This document shows positions 43,281 through 51,848 of a stretch of DNA of 53,498 nt, one piece after another. Source of the stretch: Eubacterium sp. (GTDB lineage Bacteria > Bacillota > Clostridia > Lachnospirales > Lachnospiraceae); NCBI GenBank assembly GCA_024684035.1, contig JAIKXQ010000001.1, forward strand, positions 1-53,498, given 5' to 3'. The notes beneath the pieces are model-generated. The model saw only the letters and a list, made by a program, of their open reading frames with translations, searched no databases and was not told the DNA's origin. The position numbers were made by a program, and so were the translations under genes. How positions within the stretch are numbered: position 1 is the stretch's first letter; every line of letters starts with the position of its first letter.

Positions 43281-44582
43281 TTACTCCGCTTCGTTCTCGA
43301 AGCGCACCGCAATGGAATTCGCGTGAGCGGTGAGCTGCTCGCATTTAGCGAACTGCTCGATATCCTTGTGTATTTCCCTCAGCGCCTCTCTGGAATAGTG
43401 AATGATACTGGACTTCTTCACAAAGTCATCCACACAGAGCGGTGAGAAGAAGCGTGCCGTTCCGCTGGTGGGAAGAATGTGGTTCGGTCCCGCGAAGTAA
43501 TCTCCAAGGGGCTCGCTGCTGTATTCTCCCACAAAAATAGCTCCCGCGTTCCTGATCTTTGTCATGACCTCGAAGGAATCCTTCATCATGATCTCCAGGT
43601 GCTCAGAGGCAAATTCATTCGCCGCGTCAATAGCTTCCTGCTCACTTCTGGCTACCAGAATGCAGCCGAAGTTATCGATGGACTTGCGGATGATCTCCTT
43701 TCTTGAGAGAACCTCCGTGAACGCCTCGACCTCGTCGCTGACCTTCTTCGCCAGCTCCTCGCTGGTGGTGATGAGAACCGCAGATGCCAGTTCGTCGTGC
43801 TCTGCCTGAGAGAGCAGATCCGCAGCCACGTATCTGGGGTTCGCAGTCTCATCCGCAAGCACGAGGATCTCACTGGGGCCTGCGATGGAATCTATACTCA
43901 CATTGCCGTATACTGCTTTCTTTGCCAGCGCTACAAAAATGTTGCCGGGTCCTACGATCTTATCCACCTTCGGAACGGATTCTGTTCCGTATGCAAGAGC
44001 CGCAATGGCCTGTGCGCCACCGACTTTAAAGATGCGGTCGGCGCCTGCCTCTTTTGCGGCCACCAGTACCGCGGGATTCACTTTTCCTTCGGAGTTGCAG
44101 GGAGTGGTCATGATGACTTCTTCAACCCCTGCGGTCTTTGCCGGAACAACGTTCATGAGTACAGAGGACGGATAAGCCGCCTTTCCTCCCGGTACATACA
44201 CACCTACGCGCTGCATCGGTGTGACCTTCTGGCCAAGGATCGTTCCCTTCTCTGTCGTTGTGATCCAGCTGTTCTGTTTCTGTTTCTCATGAAAATCACG
44301 AATATTCACCAGTGCCTTGCGGATCACATCCACCAGAGCGGGATCCACTTCTTCATACGCCTGTGTAATCTCAGCCTCTGTCACCTCAAAGTTCTCTGCG
44401 GAAAGCTGAGCCTTGTCAAATTTCGCAGTGTATTCGAAAACAGCAGCGTCGCCGTTTGCTTTCACATTCTCGATGATCTCACGTACGATGGCCTCCTGGG
44501 GTCCGAACTGCTGCGGACTTCTGTGGAGGATGTTCTCCTGTACTTCCTTTTTATTCTCTTCACTTAACTCTACGATTCTCAT
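43281..44582 (-). CDS. hisD: Histidinol dehydrogenase
   Basis: Oxidises histidinol to histidine in two NAD-dependent steps. The 433-residue protein is of normal length, with the segments [29 protein letters not shown], zinc-site [16 protein letters not shown] and [19 protein letters not shown] precedes the start. It is followed by hisB after 185 bases of unassigned sequence. It is preceded by hisG after 165 bases. Confidence 0.96.
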   Translation of the reverse strand: MRIVELSEENKKEVQENILHRSPQQFGPQEAIVREIIENVKANGDAAVFEYTAKFDKAQLSAENFEVTEAEITQAYEEVDPALVDVIRKALVNIRDFHEKQKQNSWITTTEKGTILGQKVTPMQRVGVYVPGGKAAYPSSVLMNVVPAKTAGVEEVIMTTPCNSEGKVNPAVLVAAKEAGADRIFKVGGAQAIAALAYGTESVPKVDKIVGPGNIFVALAKKAVYGNVSIDSIAGPSEILVLADETANPRYVAADLLSQAEHDELASAVLITTSEELAKKVSDEVEAFTEVLSRKEIIRKSIDNFGCILVARSEQEAIDAANEFASEHLEIMMKDSFEVMTKIRNAGAIFVGEYSSEPLGDYFAGPNHILPTSGTARFFSPLCVDDFVKKSSIIHYSREALREIHKDIEQFAKCEQLTAHANSIAVRFENEAE

Positions 44583-44747
44583 GAATATCTTCTCCTGTAT
44601 ATCCGATGAGCCCCGATGTGTTCACAGCCTTGCCCAACAATCTGACAGCCGGAATACACCTGCCGGAGATTTCAGTAAAATCATCCCCTTAAGCCCAATC
44701 TTTTATCATTATATAACGGTACGTATTATTTGCAAATAGCAGAAAGT

Positions 44748-45401
44748 TTACTTCTGCGCAACCGGGGATACGAGAGGTTTGATCCGGTGGATCAGTTCGG
44801 TGATTCTCGCGTTGTCCATCTTCATGCTGACCGGATTGACAACCATGCGGGCAGACAGCGGACATACCTCCTCCAGAACACCAAGTCCGTTCTCACGGAG
44901 CGTGCTTCCCGTCTCCACGATATCCACGATCACCTCGGAAAGTCCCACGATGGGTGCCAGCTCGATGGATCCGTTCAGCTTGATCAGCTCCACGTTCTGG
45001 TTTTTCTGATTGTAAAAATAATCCTTGGCAATGTTCGGATACTTGGTGGCCACGCGGATCAGCTGGTTGTTCTGCAGATAGCCACGGGCAGACTCCGGAC
45101 CGCAGACGCACATTCTGCACTTGCCGAAGCCCAGATCCAGAACCTCATAGATCTTCCGGTTCTCCTCCATGATGGTATCCTTTCCCACGATACCGATATC
45201 CGCTGCGCCGTACTCCACATAGGTGGGTACGTCCGGTCCCTTGGCCAGGAAAAAACGCATGCCGTATTCTTCATTTGTAAAAATCAGTTTTCTTGTCCGT
45301 TTATCCTTCATCTCCTCGCAGGAAATTCCGAGCTGCTCCAAAAGTCCCATCGTCTGCTCGGCAAGTCTTCCCTTTGTGAGGGCAAAAGTCAGGTATCTCA
45401 T
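44748..45401 (-). CDS. hisG: ATP phosphoribosyltransferase, short form
   Basis: First step of histidine synthesis. The 217-residue protein is the short HisG form without the regulatory C-domain, so it needs HisZ, encoded two bases upstream. The opening is LTFALTKGRLAEQTMGLLEQLGI. The family segments ADIGIVGKDTI and IVDIVETGSTLRENGL are present, the latter binding phosphoribosyl pyrophosphate. GGAGG precedes the start. Confidence 0.95.
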   Translation of the reverse strand: MRYLTFALTKGRLAEQTMGLLEQLGISCEEMKDKRTRKLIFTNEEYGMRFFLAKGPDVPTYVEYGAADIGIVGKDTIMEENRKIYEVLDLGFGKCRMCVCGPESARGYLQNNQLIRVATKYPNIAKDYFYNQKNQNVELIKLNGSIELAPIVGLSEVIVDIVETGSTLRENGLGVLEEVCPLSARMVVNPVSMKMDNARITELIHRIKPLVSPVAQK

Positions 45402-45402
45402 T

Positions 45403-46782
45403 TTATCTGTTGCCTCCGTTCTCTACGTTGTTCACGGGATTTCCGTTCTGCCCCGCAACTGCTCCGGTGCTGTTCATGGGCTTTCCACTCTGCCCCGCAA
45501 CTGCTCCGATGCTGTTCATGGGGTTTCCGCTCTGACCCGCAAAGGGATCAATGGTCTCCGTCTGTCCTGTCATCAGGTTAATGGCATAAACCTCCGACTC
45601 TGAACGGAAGTAAATGATGCCGCCGAACTGATTTCTCTGTCCGTAGGCTCTGTATTCATCCAGCACTCTGGCAGGATCGAAGCGAACGCAGGCCACGTCA
45701 AGTCCACGCATTCTCTGGTCGACCGCAAAGCGGATGGCCATCTGCTCCATCTGTACCGGATAGAGAACCATGGTCTTGATGTCTTTGACCGGAAGCTGAA
45801 TTCTCTGTCTCTCGATCGCATTGAGCAAAGGATCGATCTCCGTGGCAAAGCCGACAGCGGCAGCTTTTTTTCCGAAGTGCTCAAGGAGTCGGTTGTATCT
45901 TCCTCCCTTGATCAGGGCATCGCCGGAGCCGTAGGTGTAGGCCTGGAAAATGATGCCGGTGTAGTAGCTGTACTCTGTCACCATACCGAGGTCGAAGGTC
46001 ACGTAGTCGGCGCAGCCGTGCATCTTCAGAATCTCAAAAATCCTCTGCAATCTCTCTACAGCAGCCTTCGCCGTCTCATTGGTGGTCAGCTTCTTTGCTC
46101 TTTCCAGGACAGCGGTGTCACCGAAGAGCTCCGGAAGTTCCTCAAAGGCCTTGCGCAGATCACTTCGCATATTCAGCTTGTCAATCAGCTCCTGTGCACC
46201 GAAACGGTTCTGAATCGTCAGCAGTGCGCGAAGTTCCGCGATCGTGTCCTCGTCCATGCCTGCCTCCGCAGTCAGGGCATTGAAATAGTCCACATGTCCG
46301 ATGCTTACCTGGAAGTTAATGAGACCGCTTCTTCGCATGGTAGATACCACGAGGGCAATGATCTCTGCATCCGCCTCCGGACTGTCGTCGTTGAGGAACT
46401 CGACACCCATCTGGGTGCTCTCCTTGAGACGTCCCTGATAGGCGTGATTGTTCCTGTATACGTTTCCGTGGTAGCAGAACCGAAGAGGCATCTCCTCATT
46501 GCTGAAGTACATGGCCACCGCCTGTGCCACAGCCGGCGTAAAGTCCGGTCTTAAAGCCAGAGTATTGCCATCCCTGTCAAAAAACTTGTAGAGGTCTTTC
46601 GAAGGTGTGGTTCCCACTTCGCTGGCAAAGACTTCAAAAAATTCAAACGCCGGTGTCTCAATGGACTGATAACCGTAGGAGCGGTAAAGCTTCTCGATCT
46701 GTCTCTCGAGATAACGTTTCTTGTCGCATTCTCTGCCGAAGATATCGCGGACACCTTCCGGTGTATGTATGAGTTTTTTCAT
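45403..46782 (-). CDS. hisZ: ATP phosphoribosyltransferase regulatory subunit HisZ with C-terminal repeats
   Basis: HisRS-like protein that partners short HisG and senses histidine. The 459-residue protein shows the class II-like core (DRDGNTLALRPDFTPAVAQAVA, CYHGNVYRNN, TQMGVEFL), but the histidyl-adenylate catalysis motifs are altered, as expected for HisZ. After about residue 412 it carries an unusual tail of 14-residue repeats (AGQSGNPMNSIGAV type). GAGGAG precedes the start and a sigma-A promoter is 82 bases upstream. It is first in the operon. Confidence 0.92.
   Translation of the reverse strand: MKKLIHTPEGVRDIFGRECDKKRYLERQIEKLYRSYGYQSIETPAFEFFEVFASEVGTTPSKDLYKFFDRDGNTLALRPDFTPAVAQAVAMYFSNEEMPLRFCYHGNVYRNNHAYQGRLKESTQMGVEFLNDDSPEADAEIIALVVSTMRRSGLINFQVSIGHVDYFNALTAEAGMDEDTIAELRALLTIQNRFGAQELIDKLNMRSDLRKAFEELPELFGDTAVLERAKKLTTNETAKAAVERLQRIFEILKMHGCADYVTFDLGMVTEYSYYTGIIFQAYTYGSGDALIKGGRYNRLLEHFGKKAAAVGFATEIDPLLNAIERQRIQLPVKDIKTMVLYPVQMEQMAIRFAVDQRMRGLDVACVRFDPARVLDEYRAYGQRNQFGGIIYFRSESEVYAINLMTGQTETIDPFAGQSGNPMNSIGAVAGQSGKPMNSTGAVAGQNGNPVNNVENGGNR
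45427..45540 (-). repeat. Coding 42-base tandem repeats at the end of hisZ
   Basis: Two full units (45499-45540 and 45457-45498) and a 30-base partial third (45427-45456) encode AGQSGNPMNSIGAV-type repeats, in frame. HisZ proteins normally end before this point. Confidence 0.9.
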
Positions 46783-46863
46783 GATAATACTCCTCTTCGT
46801 TCATTCGCTTACGCGCGATTTGTACTTTTGTGCCGTTTCGCTTTTGCACTTTAGTCTGCTACC

Positions 46864-46891
46864 ATATTACCATATCAAATTTTCCTGTCAA
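46864..46891 (-). promoter_or_regulatory. Sigma-A promoter of the his operon
   Basis: Perfect minus-strand TTGACA (46891-46886), 16-base spacer, TAATAT (46869-46864). The leader of about 75 bases shows no run of histidine codons and no T-box. The stretch 46892-47021 up to recU holds nothing I recognise. Confidence 0.8.
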
Positions 46892-47021
46892 TAATTATTT
46901 CGAAATTGCTCAACCGGGTTCTTTGTCTGTATTGCGATTCGGACGGGTTGAAAACCTTGTCGCACCGGATTTCTGCCATCCTCAAGTCCCAGCGAAACGA
47001 TAGATGTGATACTGCCGCAGT

Positions 47022-47573
47022 TTACTCTCTTCCCTTACGGATATTCCTCACCGTAAGATCCCGCTGAATACCCTCGAGATACGGAACGAGAACGCCCGCC
47101 CTTGACTGCAGGCAAAAGGTGTCATTGAGCTCCGACATTTTGAAGTGCTTAAGGCCGCCGTTCTGAGCCCTGTCCCAGAATTTCATCAGATCATAAAAAG
47201 GAAGATAGTACATGCGGTCCGCCCCGGAAAAGAGAATGATGAGAAAGGCAAGACCATCCTGTTTTTCGAAGTCCTTCATAAACTCAATCTGATGCTCATG
47301 GACATTCGCAAGGGGAAAGGATTCTGTGGCACACTCTTTTGCGTCAAAGCAGACGGGTATCCCCTGCACCGCTCCGATATAGTCCACAGTACTCTTCTGA
47401 TCGAAATACGCCAGCGTAATCCTTCTGCTCTCCTTCTCCATCCGCACCGGCGTAATGGGCGTGGGCACTTTCTGGATCAAGGCAAGTCCCTTTTCCCTGT
47501 ATTGTTCATTTGTACGATTGATCATCTCCTCCAGAGTTGATCCCCTAAGTCCTCTCGAATTCCATGTTGCCAT
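47022..47573 (-). CDS. recU: Holliday junction resolvase RecU
   Basis: Cuts Holliday junctions in recombination and helps chromosome segregation in Firmicutes. The 183-residue protein has the RecU signatures GSTLEEMINRTNEQYREKG (11-29), STVDYIGAVQG with D64, FDAKE with D77 and K79, and SFPLANVHEHQIEFM (85-99). AGGAGA precedes the start. A terminator-like hairpin ends only about 26 bases before the start, which leaves almost no room for a promoter and hints at attenuation. In Bacillus recU pairs with a penicillin-binding protein gene, but not here. Confidence 0.92.
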   Translation of the reverse strand: MATWNSRGLRGSTLEEMINRTNEQYREKGLALIQKVPTPITPVRMEKESRRITLAYFDQKSTVDYIGAVQGIPVCFDAKECATESFPLANVHEHQIEFMKDFEKQDGLAFLIILFSGADRMYYLPFYDLMKFWDRAQNGGLKHFKMSELNDTFCLQSRAGVLVPYLEGIQRDLTVRNIRKGRE

Positions 47574-47598
47574 TTTTCATTCTCCTGTTGAACATATA

Positions 47599-47626
47599 TA
47601 AAAAAGGAATGTCGCTAGCGACATTC
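47599..47626 (-). terminator. Palindromic hairpin with T-run just upstream of recU
   Basis: GAATGTCG and CGACATTC with loop CTAG, followed on the minus strand by CTTTTTT. The T-run ends about 26 bases before the recU start. Confidence 0.65.
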
Positions 47627-47682
47627 TCGCGCCGAGCGCGGATGCAACGCATCTACATATCGCGCGAGTGCGCATCCTGTTG

Positions 47683-47736
47683 CCTCGTTCTGTCTCCAGG
47701 GAATTTGGAAAAATTCCCCCGGAAACAGGAACGAGG
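47683..47736 (-). repeat. Terminator-linked hairpin repeat, divergent copy E
   Basis: An imperfect 54-base inverted repeat: outer arms CCTCGTTC and GAACGAGG, inner TGTCTCC-AGGGAATTT with AAATTCCC. Its right arm overlaps the lepB terminator. It resembles the core of copies B and C (TGTCTC followed by AGGGA) but is diverged. Confidence 0.55.
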
Positions 47737-47760
47737 CCGCTCTGCGTAGCAGGCGGCCTC
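47733..47760 (-). terminator. Hairpin terminator after lepB
   Basis: An 8-bp GC stem (47753-47760 with 47733-47740), 12-nt loop, 13 bases past the lepB stop. The T-run is poor (GTTCCTGTTT), so termination is only probable. Confidence 0.55.
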
Positions 47761-47772
47761 TTTCATTCATTC

Positions 47773-48465
47773 TCAGTTGTCTGTGTCAGGATCGAAGTAA
47801 CCATCCTGAGCTCCATGTATTACTTTCATCTTGTTGACCGGCCAGTATCTGAAGAACGCCTTGCCAAGGATCTTGTCTTTCTTGACGAAAGGATTGTCCC
47901 AGTATCTGGAATCCTTGGAATAGATTCGATTGTCGCCGAGCATGAAATAACTGTCGTCCGGCACGGTCAGCGGAAACTGCAGCTTTCCGGTGACGGTAGA
48001 ATCTTCCAGCGCACAGAAGGAATCCTCCAGGGGAGTTTCTCTTCCGTTGATGTACACTTCTCCGTCGCGAATATCCACGACATCGCCGGGAAGACCGATG
48101 ACACGCTTGATAAAAAGCCTGGACTCATCATCCGGATACTTGAAAATCACAATGTCATATCGCTTGGGATCTTCCGTCAGGTATGCCAGTCTGTTACCGA
48201 AAATCTGATCTCCGGTCATGATGGTGGGTTCCATCGACGCCGAAGGAATGCGGGCATTCACAACTACAAACATCTGAAGTCCAAACATGACCACAAGTAC
48301 AATCACGATCAGCTTCACATAGTCGAGAATCTCGCGAATCAAACTGAATTCTTTCTTGTTCTCTGTTTCTTTGGCTCTAACTTCAAGGTCATTCTCGAGA
48401 TCGCTGTCTACATCTGCGTCAGTCACAGCATTGTCCAGCTCTTCTCTCTCCACGTCTTTCGCCAT
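47773..48465 (-). CDS. lepB: Signal peptidase I
   Basis: Removes signal peptides from secreted proteins. The 230-residue protein has an acidic cytoplasmic N-terminal tail (1-40), one transmembrane helix (50-70), catalytic Ser S77 in PSASMEPT and Lys K120 in RLFIKRVIG, and the GDNR motif box later (LGDNRIYSKDSR). The active site would face outside. The acidic tail is longer than in most LepB. AAGGGG lies upstream of the start. It lies 23 bases after the rluD-like gene. Confidence 0.95.
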   Translation of the reverse strand: MAKDVEREELDNAVTDADVDSDLENDLEVRAKETENKKEFSLIREILDYVKLIVIVLVVMFGLQMFVVVNARIPSASMEPTIMTGDQIFGNRLAYLTEDPKRYDIVIFKYPDDESRLFIKRVIGLPGDVVDIRDGEVYINGRETPLEDSFCALEDSTVTGKLQFPLTVPDDSYFMLGDNRIYSKDSRYWDNPFVKKDKILGKAFFRYWPVNKMKVIHGAQDGYFDPDTDN

Positions 48466-48488
48466 ATTTACCCCTTATCTCTGTTCCT

Positions 48489-49601
48489 TCAAAGACGGAT
48501 ACCGAATATTTCCAATGTCTTCTGAAGATCTGCGGGAAGCGGTGCCCGGAAGCATCTCCCCGAAAGAGACTTCAACGCCCCGTCTGTATCGGGAAAAATC
48601 ACTTTCTCCGCGTGCAGGAACTGCCTGGAAAGTCCGGTATGTTCACGGGTTGCACTGTTCATACTCTTCTGTCCATATTTTACATCCCCCACAAGGGAAT
48701 GTCCAATAAAAGATAGGTGCGCGCGGATCTGGTGTGTCTTGCCCGTGAGCAGTTCCACACGCAGCAGCGTGTACCTCTCCACCTTCGCCACCGGCTCATA
48801 GACGGTCTCGATGAGATCCGCCCCGTCCACCGGATGGTCGTAAATTTTCACCTGATTTTTTGCCTTGTCTTTCACCAGCCAGGCGCGGACGTGTTCCTTC
48901 TCCTTCACCTGCCCGTTGACAAGGGCGTAGTAGTATTTCTGCAAGGTACGATTCCGGAGCATCTCCGACATCTCTCTGGCAGCAGCGAGATTCTTCGCTC
49001 CAAGCACCAGTCCACTGGTATTCCGGTCGATGCGGTTGACCACAGAGGGGGAATAGAACTTCAGCTTCCCCTCTGTCAGTTCTCCTTTCTCAAAGAGATA
49101 GGACTGCAGCATCTCGTTGAGTGAGACATCCTCTGGCTTCGCCTTCTGAGAGAGAATACCGGCAGGCTTGTTGATCAGAATGATGTCCTCATCCTCATAC
49201 ACGATCATCTCCGGAGTAATACTCTTCGCCCTTTTCTGCTTGCGGTCTGTTCTCTTATCCGGCGATTCTTTTCCCGCCGTTCCGCGTGAGACATTTCCAC
49301 CTGCAACGTTCTTTGTTCCGTTTTCGGACTCCAATGCACGGTGGTCGTCTGCAGGTGTTCCCGAAAAGGACACGCCTTTTCCTCCCGACAACTTCTCCAA
49401 AGTCTCCTCGGAAAACCAGATCCGGACAACATCTCCCTCGGAGAGAAGCTCTTTTCCTCCGGCTTTGCCTCCGTTCAGAGTGATATTTTTCTTCCTAAGC
49501 TGCTTGTACAGAAGGCCGGTTCCCGCCTCAGGCAGATACCGTTGAAGAAATTTGTCCAGTCTCTGAGAAGCAATCTCTCTGCCGATCCGAATTTCTCTCA
49601 T
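48489..49601 (-). CDS. RluC/RluD-family pseudouridine synthase
   Basis: Converts uridines to pseudouridine in 23S rRNA or tRNA. The 370-residue protein has an S4 RNA-binding domain (about 1-75), a low-complexity basic linker (about 80-128) and the catalytic domain. The catalytic domain has NRIDRNTSG (Asp near residue 190), GKTHQIRAHLSFIGH and the final PLPADL segment. The linker is unusually long and repeats Gly, Lys and Arg. The Arg of the usual RLDR is replaced by Asn, giving N-R-I-D-R. Substrate site unknown. It overlaps the upstream membrane-protein gene by four bases (ATGA). Confidence 0.9.
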   Translation of the reverse strand: MREIRIGREIASQRLDKFLQRYLPEAGTGLLYKQLRKKNITLNGGKAGGKELLSEGDVVRIWFSEETLEKLSGGKGVSFSGTPADDHRALESENGTKNVAGGNVSRGTAGKESPDKRTDRKQKRAKSITPEMIVYEDEDIILINKPAGILSQKAKPEDVSLNEMLQSYLFEKGELTEGKLKFYSPSVVNRIDRNTSGLVLGAKNLAAAREMSEMLRNRTLQKYYYALVNGQVKEKEHVRAWLVKDKAKNQVKIYDHPVDGADLIETVYEPVAKVERYTLLRVELLTGKTHQIRAHLSFIGHSLVGDVKYGQKSMNSATREHTGLSRQFLHAEKVIFPDTDGALKSLSGRCFRAPLPADLQKTLEIFGIRL

Positions 49602-50170
49602 ATTGCAAGCACCTTGAGAAGGTTCTCCAGCTCCGGATCTCTGTCCATGGCAAAGTCCTCTTTTTTCTCTCTGAGCTGATCAACCCTGTCCAGAAAACTG
49701 TTCTTATTGTCAAAGATTTTTACCGTCTCTTTGTAGCCTTCCTTCAGCGCGGATCTGCGGATGTGCGCTTCAATCTCACGGATATGCCCCGGCTTCACCT
49801 TCTCGCTGGTGTAACCGGTTATGTACTCGCCGCATACAGTCACCGCGTCCAAAAAGAGATTCTTCTCCTGGGTGGTCAGGTACAGCTCGTAGAGCATCCG
49901 GAGATCACCCGCCCGGTCGCGGATCTCCTGAAAAAGTTTCTCCTGCATGGGTTTCCGCATACAAATCATAACGGCACTCACCAGAGACATGGCCGCCGGA
50001 ATGCAGCCGACAGCAGCGATGATGGAATAGATATTTCTCCGGTCGCCTTTATTCAGATACAGCCCGAGGAAAAAAATCGCGAAATCAAAGGCAAAGGCCA
50101 CGATGGTGCGGATCACTCTGATTTTTTTCTGGCTTCTGATGTAGCCGTATTCGCCCTTCTTAATCTTCAC
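49598..50170 (-). CDS. Conserved membrane protein of unknown function
   Basis: A 190-residue protein with two predicted transmembrane helices (about 18-40 and 47-70) followed by a charged, helical cytoplasmic tail that may form coiled coils. The start is GTG. It is encoded between a small alarmone synthetase gene (11-base overlap) and the rluD-like gene (4-base overlap), so it is tightly coupled to both. I do not recognise a named family. The overlaps point to a genuine gene rather than a spurious frame. Confidence 0.75.
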   Translation of the reverse strand: MKIKKGEYGYIRSQKKIRVIRTIVAFAFDFAIFFLGLYLNKGDRRNIYSIIAAVGCIPAAMSLVSAVMICMRKPMQEKLFQEIRDRAGDLRMLYELYLTTQEKNLFLDAVTVCGEYITGYTSEKVKPGHIREIEAHIRRSALKEGYKETVKIFDNKNSFLDRVDQLREKKEDFAMDRDPELENLLKVLAI

Positions 50171-50993
50171 TCTTCTTTACCCCTTCACCACGTCTGTTGC
50201 TCTGTGCCTTGTATGCCTGAGCGATGAGATCCAGCTGCTCATGATAGCGGATCAGCTCCTCCATGTCATCACTCTCGTAAATCCGGTAGAACTCGTTCTG
50301 AATCTTCTCAACTTCACGCTTGCTGGTGAGACTGTACAGATTCTCGATCATGCTCACGATATCCTCCACGAGCTTGTACTTCATCTTGGAAGACAGCTGA
50401 GCATCCATGATTTCATCCCGGACGGATGACATCTCCGTGTCCAGAGCAATAATAGCGTTTGCCGCATTCGCCAGTCTGGCTCCGACCTTCTCCGGAATCG
50501 CTCCCTTGTACTTGTACTGCAGGGAATGCTCCGTGGTCGCCCAGAAATCCATGGCCATGGTACGGATCTGAATCTCGACCTGAACGTCCCTGGGTCCTTC
50601 GATGGTATTTACCGTGTAGAGAGCAACCACGTGATAACTGCGATAACCACTCTCTTTCTGGTTGCGGACATAGTCCTTGATCTCCATAATCTTCAAATCC
50701 GAGCGCTCAGCAAGCAGCGCAGATACACGATCGATGTCCTCCACAAACTGACAGATGATACGGATTCCCGCGATGTCCTCCACCAGCTCCTCCATGCGCT
50801 CCATGGGGATGGATTTTTTCTGCATCTTGTCCAGAATACTGGAGATGCTCTTTACTCTTCCCATCACATGTTCGATGGGACAGTATTTCCCGTTCATGAG
50901 AAATTCCTGTTTGATATGATTCAGTTTCAAAATCAGTTCGTCCACCGCCATCTCATAGGGGGACAAAACCTTGTGCCACAATAATATATCCAT
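50160..50993 (-). CDS. Small alarmone synthetase (RelQ/YjbM-like)
   Basis: Makes (p)ppGpp from ATP and GTP or GDP. The 277-residue protein has only the synthetase domain: EDIAGIRIICQF (72-83), GYRSYHVV (116-123) and EIQIRTMAMDFWATTEH (140-156). There is no HD hydrolase domain and no TGS/ACT regulatory part, which distinguishes it from RelA/SpoT. The helical C-terminus, about 200-277, is longer than in Bacillus RelQ. AAGGAGA precedes the start. It begins the operon relQ-like, membrane protein, rluD-like, lepB. Confidence 0.9.
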   Translation of the reverse strand: MDILLWHKVLSPYEMAVDELILKLNHIKQEFLMNGKYCPIEHVMGRVKSISSILDKMQKKSIPMERMEELVEDIAGIRIICQFVEDIDRVSALLAERSDLKIMEIKDYVRNQKESGYRSYHVVALYTVNTIEGPRDVQVEIQIRTMAMDFWATTEHSLQYKYKGAIPEKVGARLANAANAIIALDTEMSSVRDEIMDAQLSSKMKYKLVEDIVSMIENLYSLTSKREVEKIQNEFYRIYESDDMEELIRYHEQLDLIAQAYKAQSNRRGEGVKKSED

Positions 50994-51042
50994 TCTTTCT
51001 CCTTAACAAACGAATTGTGAAGGGCGCATTCCCGACGCGCCG

Positions 51043-51086
51043 CAACACAAAATCGGCAGCTCACTCTCATGGAATGGGCTGCCGAT
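51043..51086 (-). terminator. Rho-independent terminator of the coiled-coil gene
   Basis: A 9-bp stem (51078-51086 with 51052-51060) and 17-nt loop, followed on the minus strand by TTTTGTG. A second GC hairpin (51015-51050: TTGTG/CACAA around GGCGC/GCGCC) follows it, the same layout as the terminator-linked hairpin repeats. Confidence 0.75.
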
Positions 51087-51099
51087 CAATTCCGAAGAA

Positions 51100-51771
51100 T
51101 CAGTCCTCATCGTCCTCAAAATCATCTTCGTCATCGTAGTCATAATCATTTAACGGTTCTTCTTCCTGTACCGCATATTCCTCTCTGGCAGGTGCCTGAG
51201 CCGGTGCAACGGAAGCGCTTGCGCCACCCTCCATCGGAGAGAGCTGGCTTCTGTTCTGATTAACAAGATCATGATAATCCTGCAATGTACTGTTCAACTG
51301 TTTGTACTTGTCGCCCACGTCGGCAAGTGCATTTCCGAGAACGCCGGAAATATTCGCAAGAAGCTGATCGGTGTATGTGATGGCGCTGGTACGGATGTTA
51401 TTTGCATCCTCCTGCGCGGCATCGATGATGTCCTGTGCCTGGCGGTTTGCCTCGTTCACGGTATCATATGCGCGGGCGTTGGCCTGCTTCATGATATCGG
51501 TGCTGTCCATAAGCTTCTCAGCCTGCGCCTTAGCCTCTTCGATAATATTGCCTGCTTTTGCCTCTGCGTCAGCAAGGATCGCGTCCTTGTTGCCGATAAT
51601 CTTCTGATATCTCTTAATCTCATCCGGAGTCTTCAGTCGAAGCTCACGGAGAAGTTCTTCAATTTCTTCCTTATTTACGATGATCTTCGTAGTTGAAAGC
51701 GGCTGATAACGACAATTTTCAACGTACTCTTCAATTTCTTCAATAATCTGCTCAATTCTACTGCTACTCAT
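51100..51771 (-). CDS. Coiled-coil protein with acidic tail (DivIVA or H-subunit-like)
   Basis: A 223-residue protein starting at 51771 (GGGGAG upstream; the open frame begins with GTG at 51795). Residues about 25-170 are long amphipathic helices rich in Ala, Glu and Lys. The stretch AEAKAGNIIEEAKAQAEKLM resembles V-type ATPase subunit H and DivIVA-like proteins. The tail after residue 175 is low complexity and ends in a run of Asp and Glu. It is probably a structural or scaffold protein; database names such as ATPase for this type are not supported by any motif here. Confidence 0.7.
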   Translation of the reverse strand: MSSSRIEQIIEEIEEYVENCRYQPLSTTKIIVNKEEIEELLRELRLKTPDEIKRYQKIIGNKDAILADAEAKAGNIIEEAKAQAEKLMDSTDIMKQANARAYDTVNEANRQAQDIIDAAQEDANNIRTSAITYTDQLLANISGVLGNALADVGDKYKQLNSTLQDYHDLVNQNRSQLSPMEGGASASVAPAQAPAREEYAVQEEEPLNDYDYDDEDDFEDDED

Positions 51772-51848
51772 CTGATCGTCTCCCCTTACTCTCACTTAAT
51801 TATGCCCAAGACATCGCTCTTCTATCCTACATCCCCCGAACAGAAAAA

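Noticed and set aside
45427-45540. Tandem repeats considered as a CRISPR-like array
   Set aside because: Units are contiguous without spacers, in frame with hisZ and encode a Gly/Asn-rich tail. The repeats at 5800-5900 and 23040-23150 are likewise coding. No cas genes occur in the window.
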